A stretch of 64,000 bases of DNA from Halochromatium sp. (GTDB lineage: Bacteria; Pseudomonadota; Gammaproteobacteria; Chromatiales; Chromatiaceae): assembly GCA_010912705.1 (NCBI GenBank), contig POWB01000013.1, positions 1 through 64,000 of the forward strand. The letters run 5' to 3'. The translations under genes and the position numbers were made by a program. How positions within the stretch are numbered: position 1 is the first letter of the stretch; each line of letters begins with the position of its first letter. Shown piece by piece: positions 49,364-58,247 of this stretch. The notes under the pieces are model-generated. The model had not been told where the DNA came from, did no database searches, and saw nothing but the letters and a program-made list of their open reading frames with translations.

Positions 49364-50839
49364 ATGCGATCCAAATACATGATCACCGCCGCTGCGCTCA
49401 GCAGCGCAATCCTTTCTACCCTGAGTGGTCCGGCCTCTGCTGCCCCGGGCATACCAGTGGCCTCCACGACAGGTACTGGCTCCGCTCTTTTTTTCCCCTA
49501 CTACACAGTCAATGCCGGATGGGCCACCACGTTCAACGTGATGAACACCTCCGGGGATACGTTGGCCGTGAAAGTACGCTTCCACGAAAAGATGAACAGC
49601 CGCGATGTATTGGACTTCACGATCATCATGTCGCCCTATGACGCCTGGACCGGCTGGGTTCAAGATACCGATCAGGGTCCGACGCTCTTCACCAATGACA
49701 ACACCTGCACATCTCCCCTGAATGTCAGCGGCACTCGATTGAGCAACTATGCGTACACGGGGTCATTCTCTGACACAGGCCCAACCAGCCTTGACCGAAT
49801 GCGTGAGGGCTATGTCGAACTGCTGGTGATGGGTAAGATTCCGGGGACGTCAACTCCCCTCGCGCGCGACGCCGAGCATGTGAATGGCACGCCTCGTAAT
49901 TGTGCGGCAGTAGATGCTAAATTCGTGTCGACAGAGCCAGAATGGCGTCAAGGCGACGATCCACTTGATCCAAAATATAATGCTAGTGCATCGGTCGTAA
50001 ATACGCTTGCTGGCAGCGGTAACCCGGAGGCACGAGATGAGTTCGTCGCCTTAACCCCCACGACCGCCGCCGGCGGCGGTGACAGCCCACTCAAGGGCAA
50101 CTCCAGTTGGCTCAGTATCGGCACTGGTGCTGGTGCTGGTACCACGGCGCTCGCAATCAACGACTGGGCTGATGACACAGACTCCTATGTGTCCTCTCAG
50201 GCCTTTCCCTGGTTCTTGGAACCAACCATTGCCTCGGTCAATGGGCTGTGGACTGTTACCGGCGTGACTGCAGTAGACTCAGCCTTTTCTAATAGTGCCA
50301 CCACCATGAACGAGTGGGCTAACAACGGCTCGACGGGCGCTCAGGTGGACTGGGTCATCACGTTCCCGACCAAGGCCTACCACGCGGATCGGTTTAACAA
50401 CCAGATTCAAGCTGCTGTGAGTCGGTATCGGAATGGCAACGTCGCGATCACTGGTGCTACCCCCACCCTAATCGCTCCGTTCCAAGAGGCTTTTTCGCTC
50501 GGCAGATCGCTGGTGGACTTCACGTATAAGATTTACGATCGTGAGGAGCTAGAGTCGCAAGCGAGTGGTTCAACGTCCATCTCTCCCGTACCTCCGGGAG
50601 AAATCGAAAGCCTTAGGTACGAGACCAATGTCCTTCAGTTTGGTGACTCGTCCGTATTTCAAGCGCTGACGCCAACGCCTGTCGATGCTATTGAACTGCT
50701 TGGTGGTGGTACTCCGAACGGTTGGGCATCCGTGACCTTTAACAACTCAGTGCCAATGGCGGCCTTTGCGATGAAGGCTCGGACTCAGGGCGACACGCTA
50801 ACGAACTATGGACAGGCCATGGACAACGCCTTCAAGTAG
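49364..50839 (+). CDS. Secreted surface protein, paralogue of 26908-28491
   Basis: A 491-residue exported protein: signal MRSKYMITAAALSSAILSTL ending GPASA, and an AGGAG ribosome site 10 nt upstream of the ATG. The mature N-terminus reads SALFFPYYTVNAGWATTFNV, MNTSGDTLAVKVRFHEKMNS and RDVLDFTIIMSPYDAWTGWV, which aligns with the 26908-28491 protein. Later conserved points are VITFPTKAYHADRF (paralogue: VTFPTKHHYVDGLL) and YDREELESQASG (paralogue: YNREELAPATSG). The family is not one I can name. It is followed by a strong terminator, so it is the last gene of the pair and probably well expressed. Confidence 0.85.
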   Translation: MRSKYMITAAALSSAILSTLSGPASAAPGIPVASTTGTGSALFFPYYTVNAGWATTFNVMNTSGDTLAVKVRFHEKMNSRDVLDFTIIMSPYDAWTGWVQDTDQGPTLFTNDNTCTSPLNVSGTRLSNYAYTGSFSDTGPTSLDRMREGYVELLVMGKIPGTSTPLARDAEHVNGTPRNCAAVDAKFVSTEPEWRQGDDPLDPKYNASASVVNTLAGSGNPEARDEFVALTPTTAAGGGDSPLKGNSSWLSIGTGAGAGTTALAINDWADDTDSYVSSQAFPWFLEPTIASVNGLWTVTGVTAVDSAFSNSATTMNEWANNGSTGAQVDWVITFPTKAYHADRFNNQIQAAVSRYRNGNVAITGATPTLIAPFQEAFSLGRSLVDFTYKIYDREELESQASGSTSISPVPPGEIESLRYETNVLQFGDSSVFQALTPTPVDAIELLGGGTPNGWASVTFNNSVPMAAFAMKARTQGDTLTNYGQAMDNAFK

Positions 50840-50907
50840 ACCCATTAATGGCTGGACTCGGCGGTGAGGGATTGATCGCCGTCCGAGCCAACCCTTGAAA
50901 AACCTAT

Positions 50908-50935
50908 GGGGCTAGCTATGCTAGTCCCTTTTTTT
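50908..50935 (+). terminator. Rho-independent terminator after the secreted-protein gene
   Basis: A stem GGGGCTAGC/GCTAGTCCC (one G-T pair) with a 3-nt loop is followed by seven T on the plus strand. It lies 69 bp after the stop at 50839 and before the sulfotransferase gene. Confidence 0.9.
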
Positions 50936-50973
50936 GTCAGCCTTCGGATACGGCCACGATCGCTTACTGATCC

Positions 50974-51672
50974 ATGCTCTCTTTTTTGGGAATCGGCGCC
51001 CAAAAGGCCGGAACCACTTGGCTGTATGAGCAGATGAGGCTCCACCCCGAGGTCGCCTTCCCGCTTGGCAAGGAGGCTCACTTCTGGACAAACCCGCACT
51101 CGGTCACCGATCAGGCGCGGTACCTCGAAGCCTTTGACCTCTGCAGTGTCAAGGCCGGCGAAATCACCCCCGCCTACGCATTACTCGACACCGATCCGAT
51201 CCGACGCATTCACGAGATCGCGCCCGAGCTCAGGATTGTCTACATCCTGCGCGATCCGATAGCGCGGGCCTGGTCATCGGCGCTGATGGCGCTGAGTCGG
51301 GCTGAGATGAGCATCGACGAGGCCTCCGACCAGTGGTTTATTGACCACTTCCACTCTAAGGGTTCGCGGGCCCGCGGGGATTACCAGACGACCCTCGCGC
51401 GTTGGCGCGCCGAGTTTCCCCCGGATGCCCTGCTCGTGTTGGCTTACAGTCAGATCGCAGCTGATCCGCAAGCGCTGCTCAGTTCCGTCGCCTTGCATCT
51501 CGGCCTAGCGCCTGATCCTTTTCTTGCACTCCCCGAGGAGAACCTCCGGCAGCGTGTCTTCGCGGGACAGGCTGTGCCGATCAGGGAGTCGCTTGTACCC
51601 ACCCTTGAACGGCTCTACCGCGCCCAGATGGATGCTTTGTGCGCCTATCTTGGCAACCCCAACCCTTGGTGA
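50974..51672 (+). CDS. Sulfotransferase (PAPS-dependent)
   Basis: A 232-residue protein starting MLSFLGIGAQKAGTTWLYEQ, the 5'-phosphosulfate loop of bacterial heparan-sulfotransferase-like enzymes, followed by LHPEVAFPLGKEAHFWTN. The 3'-phosphate site is RIVYILRDPIARAWSSALMA (about 90). It is shorter than the usual about 270-300 residues, but the C-terminal lid region with LVPTLERLYRAQMDALCAYL is present. A sulfated surface glycan is implied, together with the sulfotransferase at 47456-48187 and the N-terminal domain of the 1466-residue protein. It stands alone on the plus strand, converging with the GT gene at 51825. Confidence 0.88.
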   Translation: MLSFLGIGAQKAGTTWLYEQMRLHPEVAFPLGKEAHFWTNPHSVTDQARYLEAFDLCSVKAGEITPAYALLDTDPIRRIHEIAPELRIVYILRDPIARAWSSALMALSRAEMSIDEASDQWFIDHFHSKGSRARGDYQTTLARWRAEFPPDALLVLAYSQIAADPQALLSSVALHLGLAPDPFLALPEENLRQRVFAGQAVPIRESLVPTLERLYRAQMDALCAYLGNPNPW

Positions 51673-51824
51673 ACTACTGATTCGTCGAGCCGACCACCTG
51701 ACCCGTCTCGGTTAGCGATGACGCGCGACGGTTACGCGGATGTCTCTGCGCTTGCCCTGCCATTCGACGAGACCTTCGGCCTGCCGCTGGCTGCGCGGCG
51801 CCTCTGGTACTGGCGTTGGCGCAT

Positions 51825-52934
51825 TCATGGCCCTCTCACACCGTTGAATGCGGACCTGAGCACGGACGCGACCACTGGAGCACTCATCTGGATGGAATAG
51901 TGTTGCTCAGCCCGGATGCGCGCGGCGCGTCCAAAGGCCATTCGCAGCGCGCAGTCTTCAGCAAGGCGCGTCAGCGCCGCGAGCCATTCCGATGGATCAG
52001 TCACGAGGAAACCCGTCTCTGCTGAGACTACGGATCGATTCGCGCCGACCGCGGAGGCCACCACCGGGAGCCCGCTGGCCATGTATTGGATCAGCTTGTA
52101 GCCGCATTTACCTTGCTCCCATGGCCTGTTGCTCAGCGGCATGATGCCGAGATCGAGCGTCTGCAGCAGCCCAGTCTCCGTGTCTTCTGACCACGGATGC
52201 CGCTCTGTTGGGACCTTTATCTTTGGGTCAACCGCGGCCCCGATGACCACCAGCCGGAGCGGTATGCGACGGCCGAGCGCTTCGAGTGGCTCGCGGACGA
52301 GGTCGAGAGAACGCGCGGTGCTCGGGGAGCCGATCCAACCAATCCGCAATTCGTCGCCCGCACGATGCTGTGCAAGCTGGTAGCGAGTTGGGTCAACCAC
52401 CGTGGGAATCTCCGTCACCGCGCTCGCCCCTAGTGCTGCTAATCGTTCCGCTAGATAGGCATTGCAACAGGTGACCGCCGCTGCGGAACGCAGCAACGGC
52501 GCTAGCTTGTTGCTAAGAGCCGTGCGGATGAACCAGGAGGTGTGCTGATCATAACGGTGAAAGGTCGCATCGTCGTAATCGACAACGTAGGCGAGCCGAT
52601 GCCAGTACGCTAGCCGCTCGAAGAGGCCCGGCAGGAATGGAAACAACTCCTTCTCGATCCAGAGCAGATCAAAACCCCGCGCGTTGAACAGCTGCGTTAC
52701 CCGTCGCAGCAGCGCTCCTGGCACCGCCGAGAGTAACCCACGGCGTCCGGCGTTGAGGCGCTGCAGATAGGGGTCATCGTAAAAATAGCCGACAGCAATC
52801 GACCAGCCTTGAGCTTCGAGATAGGGTCGGTAGTCGAGCAACCGCAGCCGGCTACTCGAGCCTAAGCGCTGGTGGCGCGTCAGCATTAGGAGTTTGGGCC
52901 GTCCGCCCGTGCGAAAAGGCCGATCACCCGGCAC
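51825..52934 (-). CDS. GT-B (GT4-like) glycosyltransferase
   Basis: About 369 residues from a GTG at 52934, 14 bp after the stop of the giant fusion gene. An ATG at 52886 is the alternative, and the frame can be read back to 53033 inside the upstream gene. The N-terminus LLMLTRHQRLGSSSRLRLLD has the Gly/Ser/Arg loop of GT4. The middle has FDLLWIEKELFPFLPGLFER and VVDYDDATFHRYDQHTS. The donor domain shows LRIGWIGSPSTARSLDLVRE and MPLSNRPWEQGKCGYKLIQY, the latter typical of a subgroup that uses a GKCGYKLIQYMA donor loop. Sugar unknown. Confidence 0.88.
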   Translation of the reverse strand: MPGDRPFRTGGRPKLLMLTRHQRLGSSSRLRLLDYRPYLEAQGWSIAVGYFYDDPYLQRLNAGRRGLLSAVPGALLRRVTQLFNARGFDLLWIEKELFPFLPGLFERLAYWHRLAYVVDYDDATFHRYDQHTSWFIRTALSNKLAPLLRSAAAVTCCNAYLAERLAALGASAVTEIPTVVDPTRYQLAQHRAGDELRIGWIGSPSTARSLDLVREPLEALGRRIPLRLVVIGAAVDPKIKVPTERHPWSEDTETGLLQTLDLGIMPLSNRPWEQGKCGYKLIQYMASGLPVVASAVGANRSVVSAETGFLVTDPSEWLAALTRLAEDCALRMAFGRAARIRAEQHYSIQMSAPVVASVLRSAFNGVRGP

Positions 52935-52948
52935 AGTGCAAGACCTAC

Positions 52949-55900
52949 TCAGTGGATGCCAGCCACCTCGGTTTGCAGAGGAAGACCGGCAACCGTGGCA
53001 CAGGCAAACGGATACACTGCCCGCTCGATCCATTCGGTTGGTGGCTCAGCAGCCACATAGGCGTTGGTGGTGGCGGCATGCCAGCCATCGGTGCTGGCGA
53101 CCAGCCCGATCAGTCGCTCCAGCGCATGCGCGAGCGTGCCATCGGTTTGGCCGGCCTCTTCCGGAAACGCGTCGCTGGAAAGCGGCAAACGAGCAATGGC
53201 GGTGAGCGCAGTCGGCCTAAACCAGTACATCGAGCCGGCCGGAAACCGGAATCCCCGGTCTCGGGCTGGCAATCCGACGGCCTGGGCGTGCTCATGAAAC
53301 AAGGCCCGGTTGCGCGGCGCCGATTCCTGATTGCCCCAGTAGTGTTCAATGGGGAGCGCATGACCGGTTGGGATGATCAAGGAGAGATCAGGATCATTCC
53401 GGAACGCCTCCCGGATCGCTGCGACACCGGTCTCAGTGCCGATGAGCTTGCGAAACAGGTCCGACGCCCAGTCACGGCCGTCGACGCGCGTGCTGTTACC
53501 CTTGCTGTGCAGCTTGCAGGCACACTCATAACCCATCGGGCTGATCAAGCGCAGACAACCGAGAAAGGGGGCGATATCGCGGCCGCGGTTGGCGACGAGG
53601 CCGATACAACACTGCTTCGCGTTTGTCGGGCAGGTTGCGCGCACCACGCTGGCGTCCCGCTCGCTGACCACGGTGACGTACAGATCAAAGCCATCACCCA
53701 TCACTGCGGACAGCGCTGCCGAGATCTCGGACCAAGCGTCAAGATAATAGGTGTGAACAATGACGGCAACACCGGCGCGTCGTCGCTCAGGGACTGCATC
53801 CAGCCAATGAATGTCATGCCTCTGCGAGGCCAGCACCGACGCCGAAAAACAGCGCAGTGTCTCGCGCGTGTTGCGCAGATAGGCGTAACCGTAACGCCGG
53901 TCCGGTTCCAAATAGGCACCTTCGGCCCATTCATTCCAGGCATTGACGAAGACGAGACGCTCGTCCGGGTCTGCCCGTTGGCACGCCTCGACGCCAACGC
54001 GATGCAGCCAATCAGCGTAAAGCCGAGGGGTCGAGCCTGCATAGCTGTTACCGCTTCCGGGCTTTCGCGCCTCGTTGTCCCAAGACGGCATCACACACCG
54101 ATAGCGACGATAATCAACCTCACCGGCTGCAGAGAAATTCTCCAACAGCGAGCGATAGCTGAAGACCTGTCCGGCAAAGTCAGGATTGAGCAAGGTCACC
54201 TCTGAGGTGACCTCAGCCGCGGGCAAATTGTGAGGTGGAAATTCCACCGCAGCATCGAAGCCAAACGGTCGAGGGTCAGTTGTCCCAAAGGTCTGCGCGG
54301 CAACGAGGTATGGCTCCAGCAATCCGGCATCAGCACAGCACTCTCGCCAGCGGCGGGCAGTGCCCGCAGCATCAGGGAGCAGGCCAACCCGATAGACAAT
54401 CAGGACCGGCCGGCCGCGGACGGTGATGTAGCGCGGGTCCTGAAACAGCGTCATCACATCCGCGATGAAGGCCTGATCAGATTCTTCCGAGTGGGTTTGC
54501 GCGAGCAATACCTCATGCTCCGCGCCATCCCAACGCCTTGTCCAGTTTTCATTCGCCCAGCAGATGCAGAACGGAAAGTCGATGGATGGATCATCCAGCA
54601 GCTGTGCCAAAGGGCGCTCCAGCAGGCGTCGACCATTGAACCAGTAGTAGTGATAACAGAACCCGTGAATGCCATGGCGACGCGCAAGCTCGGCCTGCTG
54701 GCGTTGTATCTCCGCGAGTCGCAGGTCGTAAAAGCCCAGTTCACCGGGGAGTTTCGGCTGCTCATGGCCGACAAACTGTGGCACGGCCTTGCTGACGTTG
54801 GTCCATTCGGTAAAGCCCTTCCCCCACCATTCATCATTTTCCGGGATAGGATGAAACTGCGGCAGGTAGAAGGCGATCGCCTTCACCGTTAGTGCGTCAT
54901 GCTGAAGGTCAGCGCCATCATCGGCCAGGTACCTGTCCCCGGTCGGCTCACGCTGCGAGCATTGTAATAAGGCTTGATAGGTGATCAGCAATGGCGCCTG
55001 AGCGTCTTCCTTGCTCCCTCGAGGCTCAGGCTCAGCGCAATCCAAGTGAGCCTTGGCGGAATCAACAGCGGACTCTCCAGGGCAAGGAACCTTCTTGACT
55101 GAGTTCAAGACCAGCGGCTCAACCGCGGCGTGTTCGTGTTGAATCTGGTCAGCAGGGGCGCCGAGCCGACCCTCGCCTGCACCATAGCAGACAAAGTGAA
55201 GAAATGGGTTTAGGCCGGAATCAGCAACGTCTGGATACTGTTCCAGATACCAGCCCAAGTTGAACGTTGGACTGGGATCACGTTGGTCTTTCCATCCATA
55301 CTCCAAAAAGTGCTGCAGCGGGTTCATCCCGGCTTCTGCAACGTCCGCATAGGCGCTGAGATACCAAGAGGTTGAAAATGCAGGATGCGGATCAAGGCAA
55401 AGTTTCCAACCGCGTTGCAAGTAGTGCTGTAGCGGTGTGACTGACAGCCGTTCGCCGAGCCTGGCAAGCTGTTGCAAGTACCAAGGGGTATCAAACAGTG
55501 GGTGCGGATCGACAACTGCCTCCGCGCTACGGTTGAGATAATCCGTTAGCGGATCGATGTCTATCAAGCGATCGCCAGCTCGCTTTAGGCCAATCTGATA
55601 ATAGAGCTGATCGAAGGCGGGATGCGGTTGATAACCCTGGCGCCAACCCTCGGTGAGCCAATGCAGATTTGGCCTTGTGCCGCTGAGCGCTGCTCGCGGA
55701 TAAGTCGTGAGATACCAGCTAGCATGAAACAGACCTGATGCGTCAATCTCGCGTGCCGCGCGACGTAAACGCAAGCGGCGAGCTAGCCGAAAGCTCAGGG
55801 AAAAGGCGAGTGTTTTCGATGCTGACGCCAGGCCTTTCGTCAATCGCGGTGTGGTCCGTTCGAGGACGCGCAGTGGTGCGGCCAGCACCCAGCTCGGAGA

Positions 55901-57349
55901 GCCGTACAGATCGCTGAGCCGTAAGCTGACGGCCGTTAGCTGCTGATGCTGCTCCGCCAAGGCCTTAGAAAGGCGACCCCTTTCCAGGGAGACGCGGTCA
56001 CGTGAGATCTGACGCTCAGTATCGAGGCGCGTCTCGAAATCAAGGCGCATCGCTAGCGCGGCGGCGTTCTGCTGTCCGAGATCGGCCGTGAGCGCAGCAA
56101 TTTGGTCATCCTGCGCCTGCCTTTGTTGAGCCAGCAGTTGCAGCTGAGACGCCAGATTGGCCGCGTGCTGCTGCAGCTCGCTGACCTGATTTCGCTCAAG
56201 GGCAAGTTGGGCATCGCGCTCGGCAACGTGCTGCTGCAACTGTCCAGCCATCTCCCGTTCCGCCTCCAGCTGGGCATCGCGCTCGGCAACGCTTTGGTGC
56301 AGTTGACTGATGCGATCCCGCTCCTGTTGTAATAGTTCTTCTGCGGCAGCGATCGCCTGCTGCAGCTGCTCTACCTCCGAGTTTCGGGTGGTCAGCTGCT
56401 GTTCTAGGTTAACGGAAGTCTCGGCATACCAAGCGACGGTGCCGAGCGCATCGCTAGCGCGGTTAAACTCGTCGCGTATACGGTCGAGAACCTGCAGAGC
56501 CGCATCTTCATGATCTGATTCGGCCAGTTGCAACATGGTTGCGTAGGCCTCCTTGACCCAGTCCAGCACCCCTGCGCTCGAGAACACCTCCTCCGCGGCT
56601 CGGCAATTGTGTCGTAACGCAGGCTCCAAAAATCGTTCGATACGGGCTGTGGCGGCGGCGCCAGCTTGGGGCCAAGCAATCTCGAGCACATCTCCTACTC
56701 GGTTCATCGATGTCCGCCAGTCCTCCAGCAGCCGTTCGAACGAGACCACTACCCGCGGATATTGTCGGCTTTCATATTCGGCATCTAAGAGATGACGCAG
56801 CCAGAGGAGCTGAGATTTAGACGGCGACATGCGATCACGGCGCCTCAGTGAATCAGCTACCTCCATAGGGTTCCGCACCGCCAACACAGACCGCGGCTGG
56901 ACGCTAACACCCTCAAGCAGCCGGAACCAGAAGGGAGCGAACCGGCAAACGCGTGGATCTTTGAGTACCAACAGCGGTACAGAACCGTATTCTGACGCTA
57001 ACAGCTCACGGCCCTTATGCGCGAATTCCCCAGCGATCGCACTTCGGTACCACTGCGGTTGAATGCCACGCCAGTCATCCCAGCTGGAACCAGCGGAGGC
57101 CAGCAGATCATCGTGAAAACGTTGCAGTTTCGACGACTCCCAGAAACCGCTCGGGTTGTTATCGTCTGCCGCCGGCATGAGGTTGGCCGGAAGCACAGCC
57201 CCCAGTAAACTCATTACCCGTGTGAGCGCCGAGGTGCCACTGCGGTGCATCCCTAAAACGAGCAAGGCGGTTTTGTCATTCACCCCATTAGAGCGATCAC
57301 CCGCTTTCTGGCGATCACTGTATGACATCTGCTCTGAGCTAATCTGCAT
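52949..57349 (-). CDS. Giant sulfotransferase / WYL-repeat / WbsX / RgpF fusion
   Basis: 1466 residues. (1) About 25-300: sulfotransferase-like, LLVLGMHRSGTSALTRVMSL and LVLKDPRVCRFAPFW. (2) About 300-490: coiled coil with repeated AERDAQLEAER-type heptads. (3) About 583-730: four to five repeats of FDxxWYLxxYxDVAxxGxNPLxHxLxxG. (4) About 823-1160: WbsX/GH99-like domain, AFYLPQFHPIPENDEWWGKG, CYHYYWFNGRRLLERP and VNAWNEWAEGAYLEPDRRYG. (5) About 1190-1450: RgpF (rhamnan synthesis) domain, VIVHTYYLDAWSEISAALSA, ANRGRDIAPFLGCLRL and KLHSKGNSTRVDGRDW. WbsX and RgpF domains are known from O-antigen and rhamnan loci. One chain thus joins sulfation to glycan assembly. It is preceded on its strand by the third exporter pair. 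Confidence 0.9.
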   Translation of the reverse strand: MQISSEQMSYSDRQKAGDRSNGVNDKTALLVLGMHRSGTSALTRVMSLLGAVLPANLMPAADDNNPSGFWESSKLQRFHDDLLASAGSSWDDWRGIQPQWYRSAIAGEFAHKGRELLASEYGSVPLLVLKDPRVCRFAPFWFRLLEGVSVQPRSVLAVRNPMEVADSLRRRDRMSPSKSQLLWLRHLLDAEYESRQYPRVVVSFERLLEDWRTSMNRVGDVLEIAWPQAGAAATARIERFLEPALRHNCRAAEEVFSSAGVLDWVKEAYATMLQLAESDHEDAALQVLDRIRDEFNRASDALGTVAWYAETSVNLEQQLTTRNSEVEQLQQAIAAAEELLQQERDRISQLHQSVAERDAQLEAEREMAGQLQQHVAERDAQLALERNQVSELQQHAANLASQLQLLAQQRQAQDDQIAALTADLGQQNAAALAMRLDFETRLDTERQISRDRVSLERGRLSKALAEQHQQLTAVSLRLSDLYGSPSWVLAAPLRVLERTTPRLTKGLASASKTLAFSLSFRLARRLRLRRAAREIDASGLFHASWYLTTYPRAALSGTRPNLHWLTEGWRQGYQPHPAFDQLYYQIGLKRAGDRLIDIDPLTDYLNRSAEAVVDPHPLFDTPWYLQQLARLGERLSVTPLQHYLQRGWKLCLDPHPAFSTSWYLSAYADVAEAGMNPLQHFLEYGWKDQRDPSPTFNLGWYLEQYPDVADSGLNPFLHFVCYGAGEGRLGAPADQIQHEHAAVEPLVLNSVKKVPCPGESAVDSAKAHLDCAEPEPRGSKEDAQAPLLITYQALLQCSQREPTGDRYLADDGADLQHDALTVKAIAFYLPQFHPIPENDEWWGKGFTEWTNVSKAVPQFVGHEQPKLPGELGFYDLRLAEIQRQQAELARRHGIHGFCYHYYWFNGRRLLERPLAQLLDDPSIDFPFCICWANENWTRRWDGAEHEVLLAQTHSEESDQAFIADVMTLFQDPRYITVRGRPVLIVYRVGLLPDAAGTARRWRECCADAGLLEPYLVAAQTFGTTDPRPFGFDAAVEFPPHNLPAAEVTSEVTLLNPDFAGQVFSYRSLLENFSAAGEVDYRRYRCVMPSWDNEARKPGSGNSYAGSTPRLYADWLHRVGVEACQRADPDERLVFVNAWNEWAEGAYLEPDRRYGYAYLRNTRETLRCFSASVLASQRHDIHWLDAVPERRRAGVAVIVHTYYLDAWSEISAALSAVMGDGFDLYVTVVSERDASVVRATCPTNAKQCCIGLVANRGRDIAPFLGCLRLISPMGYECACKLHSKGNSTRVDGRDWASDLFRKLIGTETGVAAIREAFRNDPDLSLIIPTGHALPIEHYWGNQESAPRNRALFHEHAQAVGLPARDRGFRFPAGSMYWFRPTALTAIARLPLSSDAFPEEAGQTDGTLAHALERLIGLVASTDGWHAATTNAYVAAEPPTEWIERAVYPFACATVAGLPLQTEVAGIH

Positions 57350-57466
57350 GAAGTACTAGGCGGAATCCGAACTTAAGGGTAAGCTCCCAAATACAAGTGC
57401 GACTAAAGTACTCGGTTTAACTGCACTTTCTCGGTGCTTAGACTGGGTTGGGGCTGAAGCCAATCT

Positions 57467-58243
57467 CTATCCGGTCACGTTTGCCTCGCCTGCAAACCGT
57501 GCGGTATAGGTGTCAAGTACGCGCGTGGTCTCCCCAATTTCCACAATTCGCCCGTGTTCCATCAGGGCAGCCTTTGTGCACATCTCTTGAATTAGTGAGT
57601 TAGAGTGCGAGGCCAATACAATTATGCCGGCGCGCGTTGTAAACTCCCCAAGGCGTGCTTTTGCTTTTTGGACAAAGGCTGCATCGCCCGCGCCGATACC
57701 CTCGTCTAACAACAGTATCTCTGGCTCGATCGAGGTCGAGACTGCGAACGCTAACCGCAACCTCATGCCGCTCGAGTAGGTACGGATAGGTAGGTCAAGA
57801 AACTGCCCGAGTTCGGTGAAATCAGCAATGCCTTGGATACGTGCTTCAACCTCATTTCTGGTCAGCCCCAGAAATAGGCCACGCAGCAAGATGTTATCGT
57901 AGCCGGTTGCATCGGGGTCCATGCCAAGGTTGATATCAAACAGTGGAGCGACCTTACCGCCAATTTTGACAATGCCAGCGGCTGGCTCGTAGATACCAGC
58001 TAGGACGCGTAACAGGGTTGTCTTTCCAGCACCATTATGACCGATGAGACCAAGTCGATCCCCATGCTGCAGACTTAGTGAAATATCACTAAGCGCACGC
58101 ACTGCAGTGCGGCCAACGGCCTCGGCATCTGGACCGATAGCTCCTCCCGCCTTTCCAGGAAGCAGACTCATTTTCAACGACCGATGAGTCGCCGAGAAAA
58201 TCGGAAAGGTAACCGAAACCGATCTTAATTCAACCGAAGCCAT
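57467..58243 (-). CDS. Polysaccharide ABC exporter, ATP-binding subunit (short form)
   Basis: 258 residues: Walker A GHNGAGKTT (68-76), LPIRTYSSGMRLRLAFAVST as signature region and ILLLDEGIGAGDAAFV as Walker B. It lacks the C-terminal glycan-binding extension. Sequence and length closely follow the ATPase at 19294-20064 (FDINLGMDPDATGYDNILLR versus FDISLGMDMDSTGYENIVLR). It follows the permease gene after 4 bp. Together they form the third Wzm/Wzt-like exporter of the window, upstream of the giant sulfotransferase/WbsX/RgpF gene with a 117-bp gap. Confidence 0.92.
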   Translation of the reverse strand: MASVELRSVSVTFPIFSATHRSLKMSLLPGKAGGAIGPDAEAVGRTAVRALSDISLSLQHGDRLGLIGHNGAGKTTLLRVLAGIYEPAAGIVKIGGKVAPLFDINLGMDPDATGYDNILLRGLFLGLTRNEVEARIQGIADFTELGQFLDLPIRTYSSGMRLRLAFAVSTSIEPEILLLDEGIGAGDAAFVQKAKARLGEFTTRAGIIVLASHSNSLIQEMCTKAALMEHGRIVEIGETTRVLDTYTARFAGEANVTG

Positions 58244-58247
58244 AGTG

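Noticed and set aside
51718..51900. 60-codon plus-strand frame between the sulfotransferase and the GT gene
   Set aside because: No ribosome site or recognisable features, and it overlaps the end of the GT gene on the other strand.
52952..54205. 417-codon plus-strand frame opposite the 1466-residue gene
   Set aside because: It lies wholly opposite well-conserved WbsX and RgpF domains and has no recognisable features; a shadow frame.
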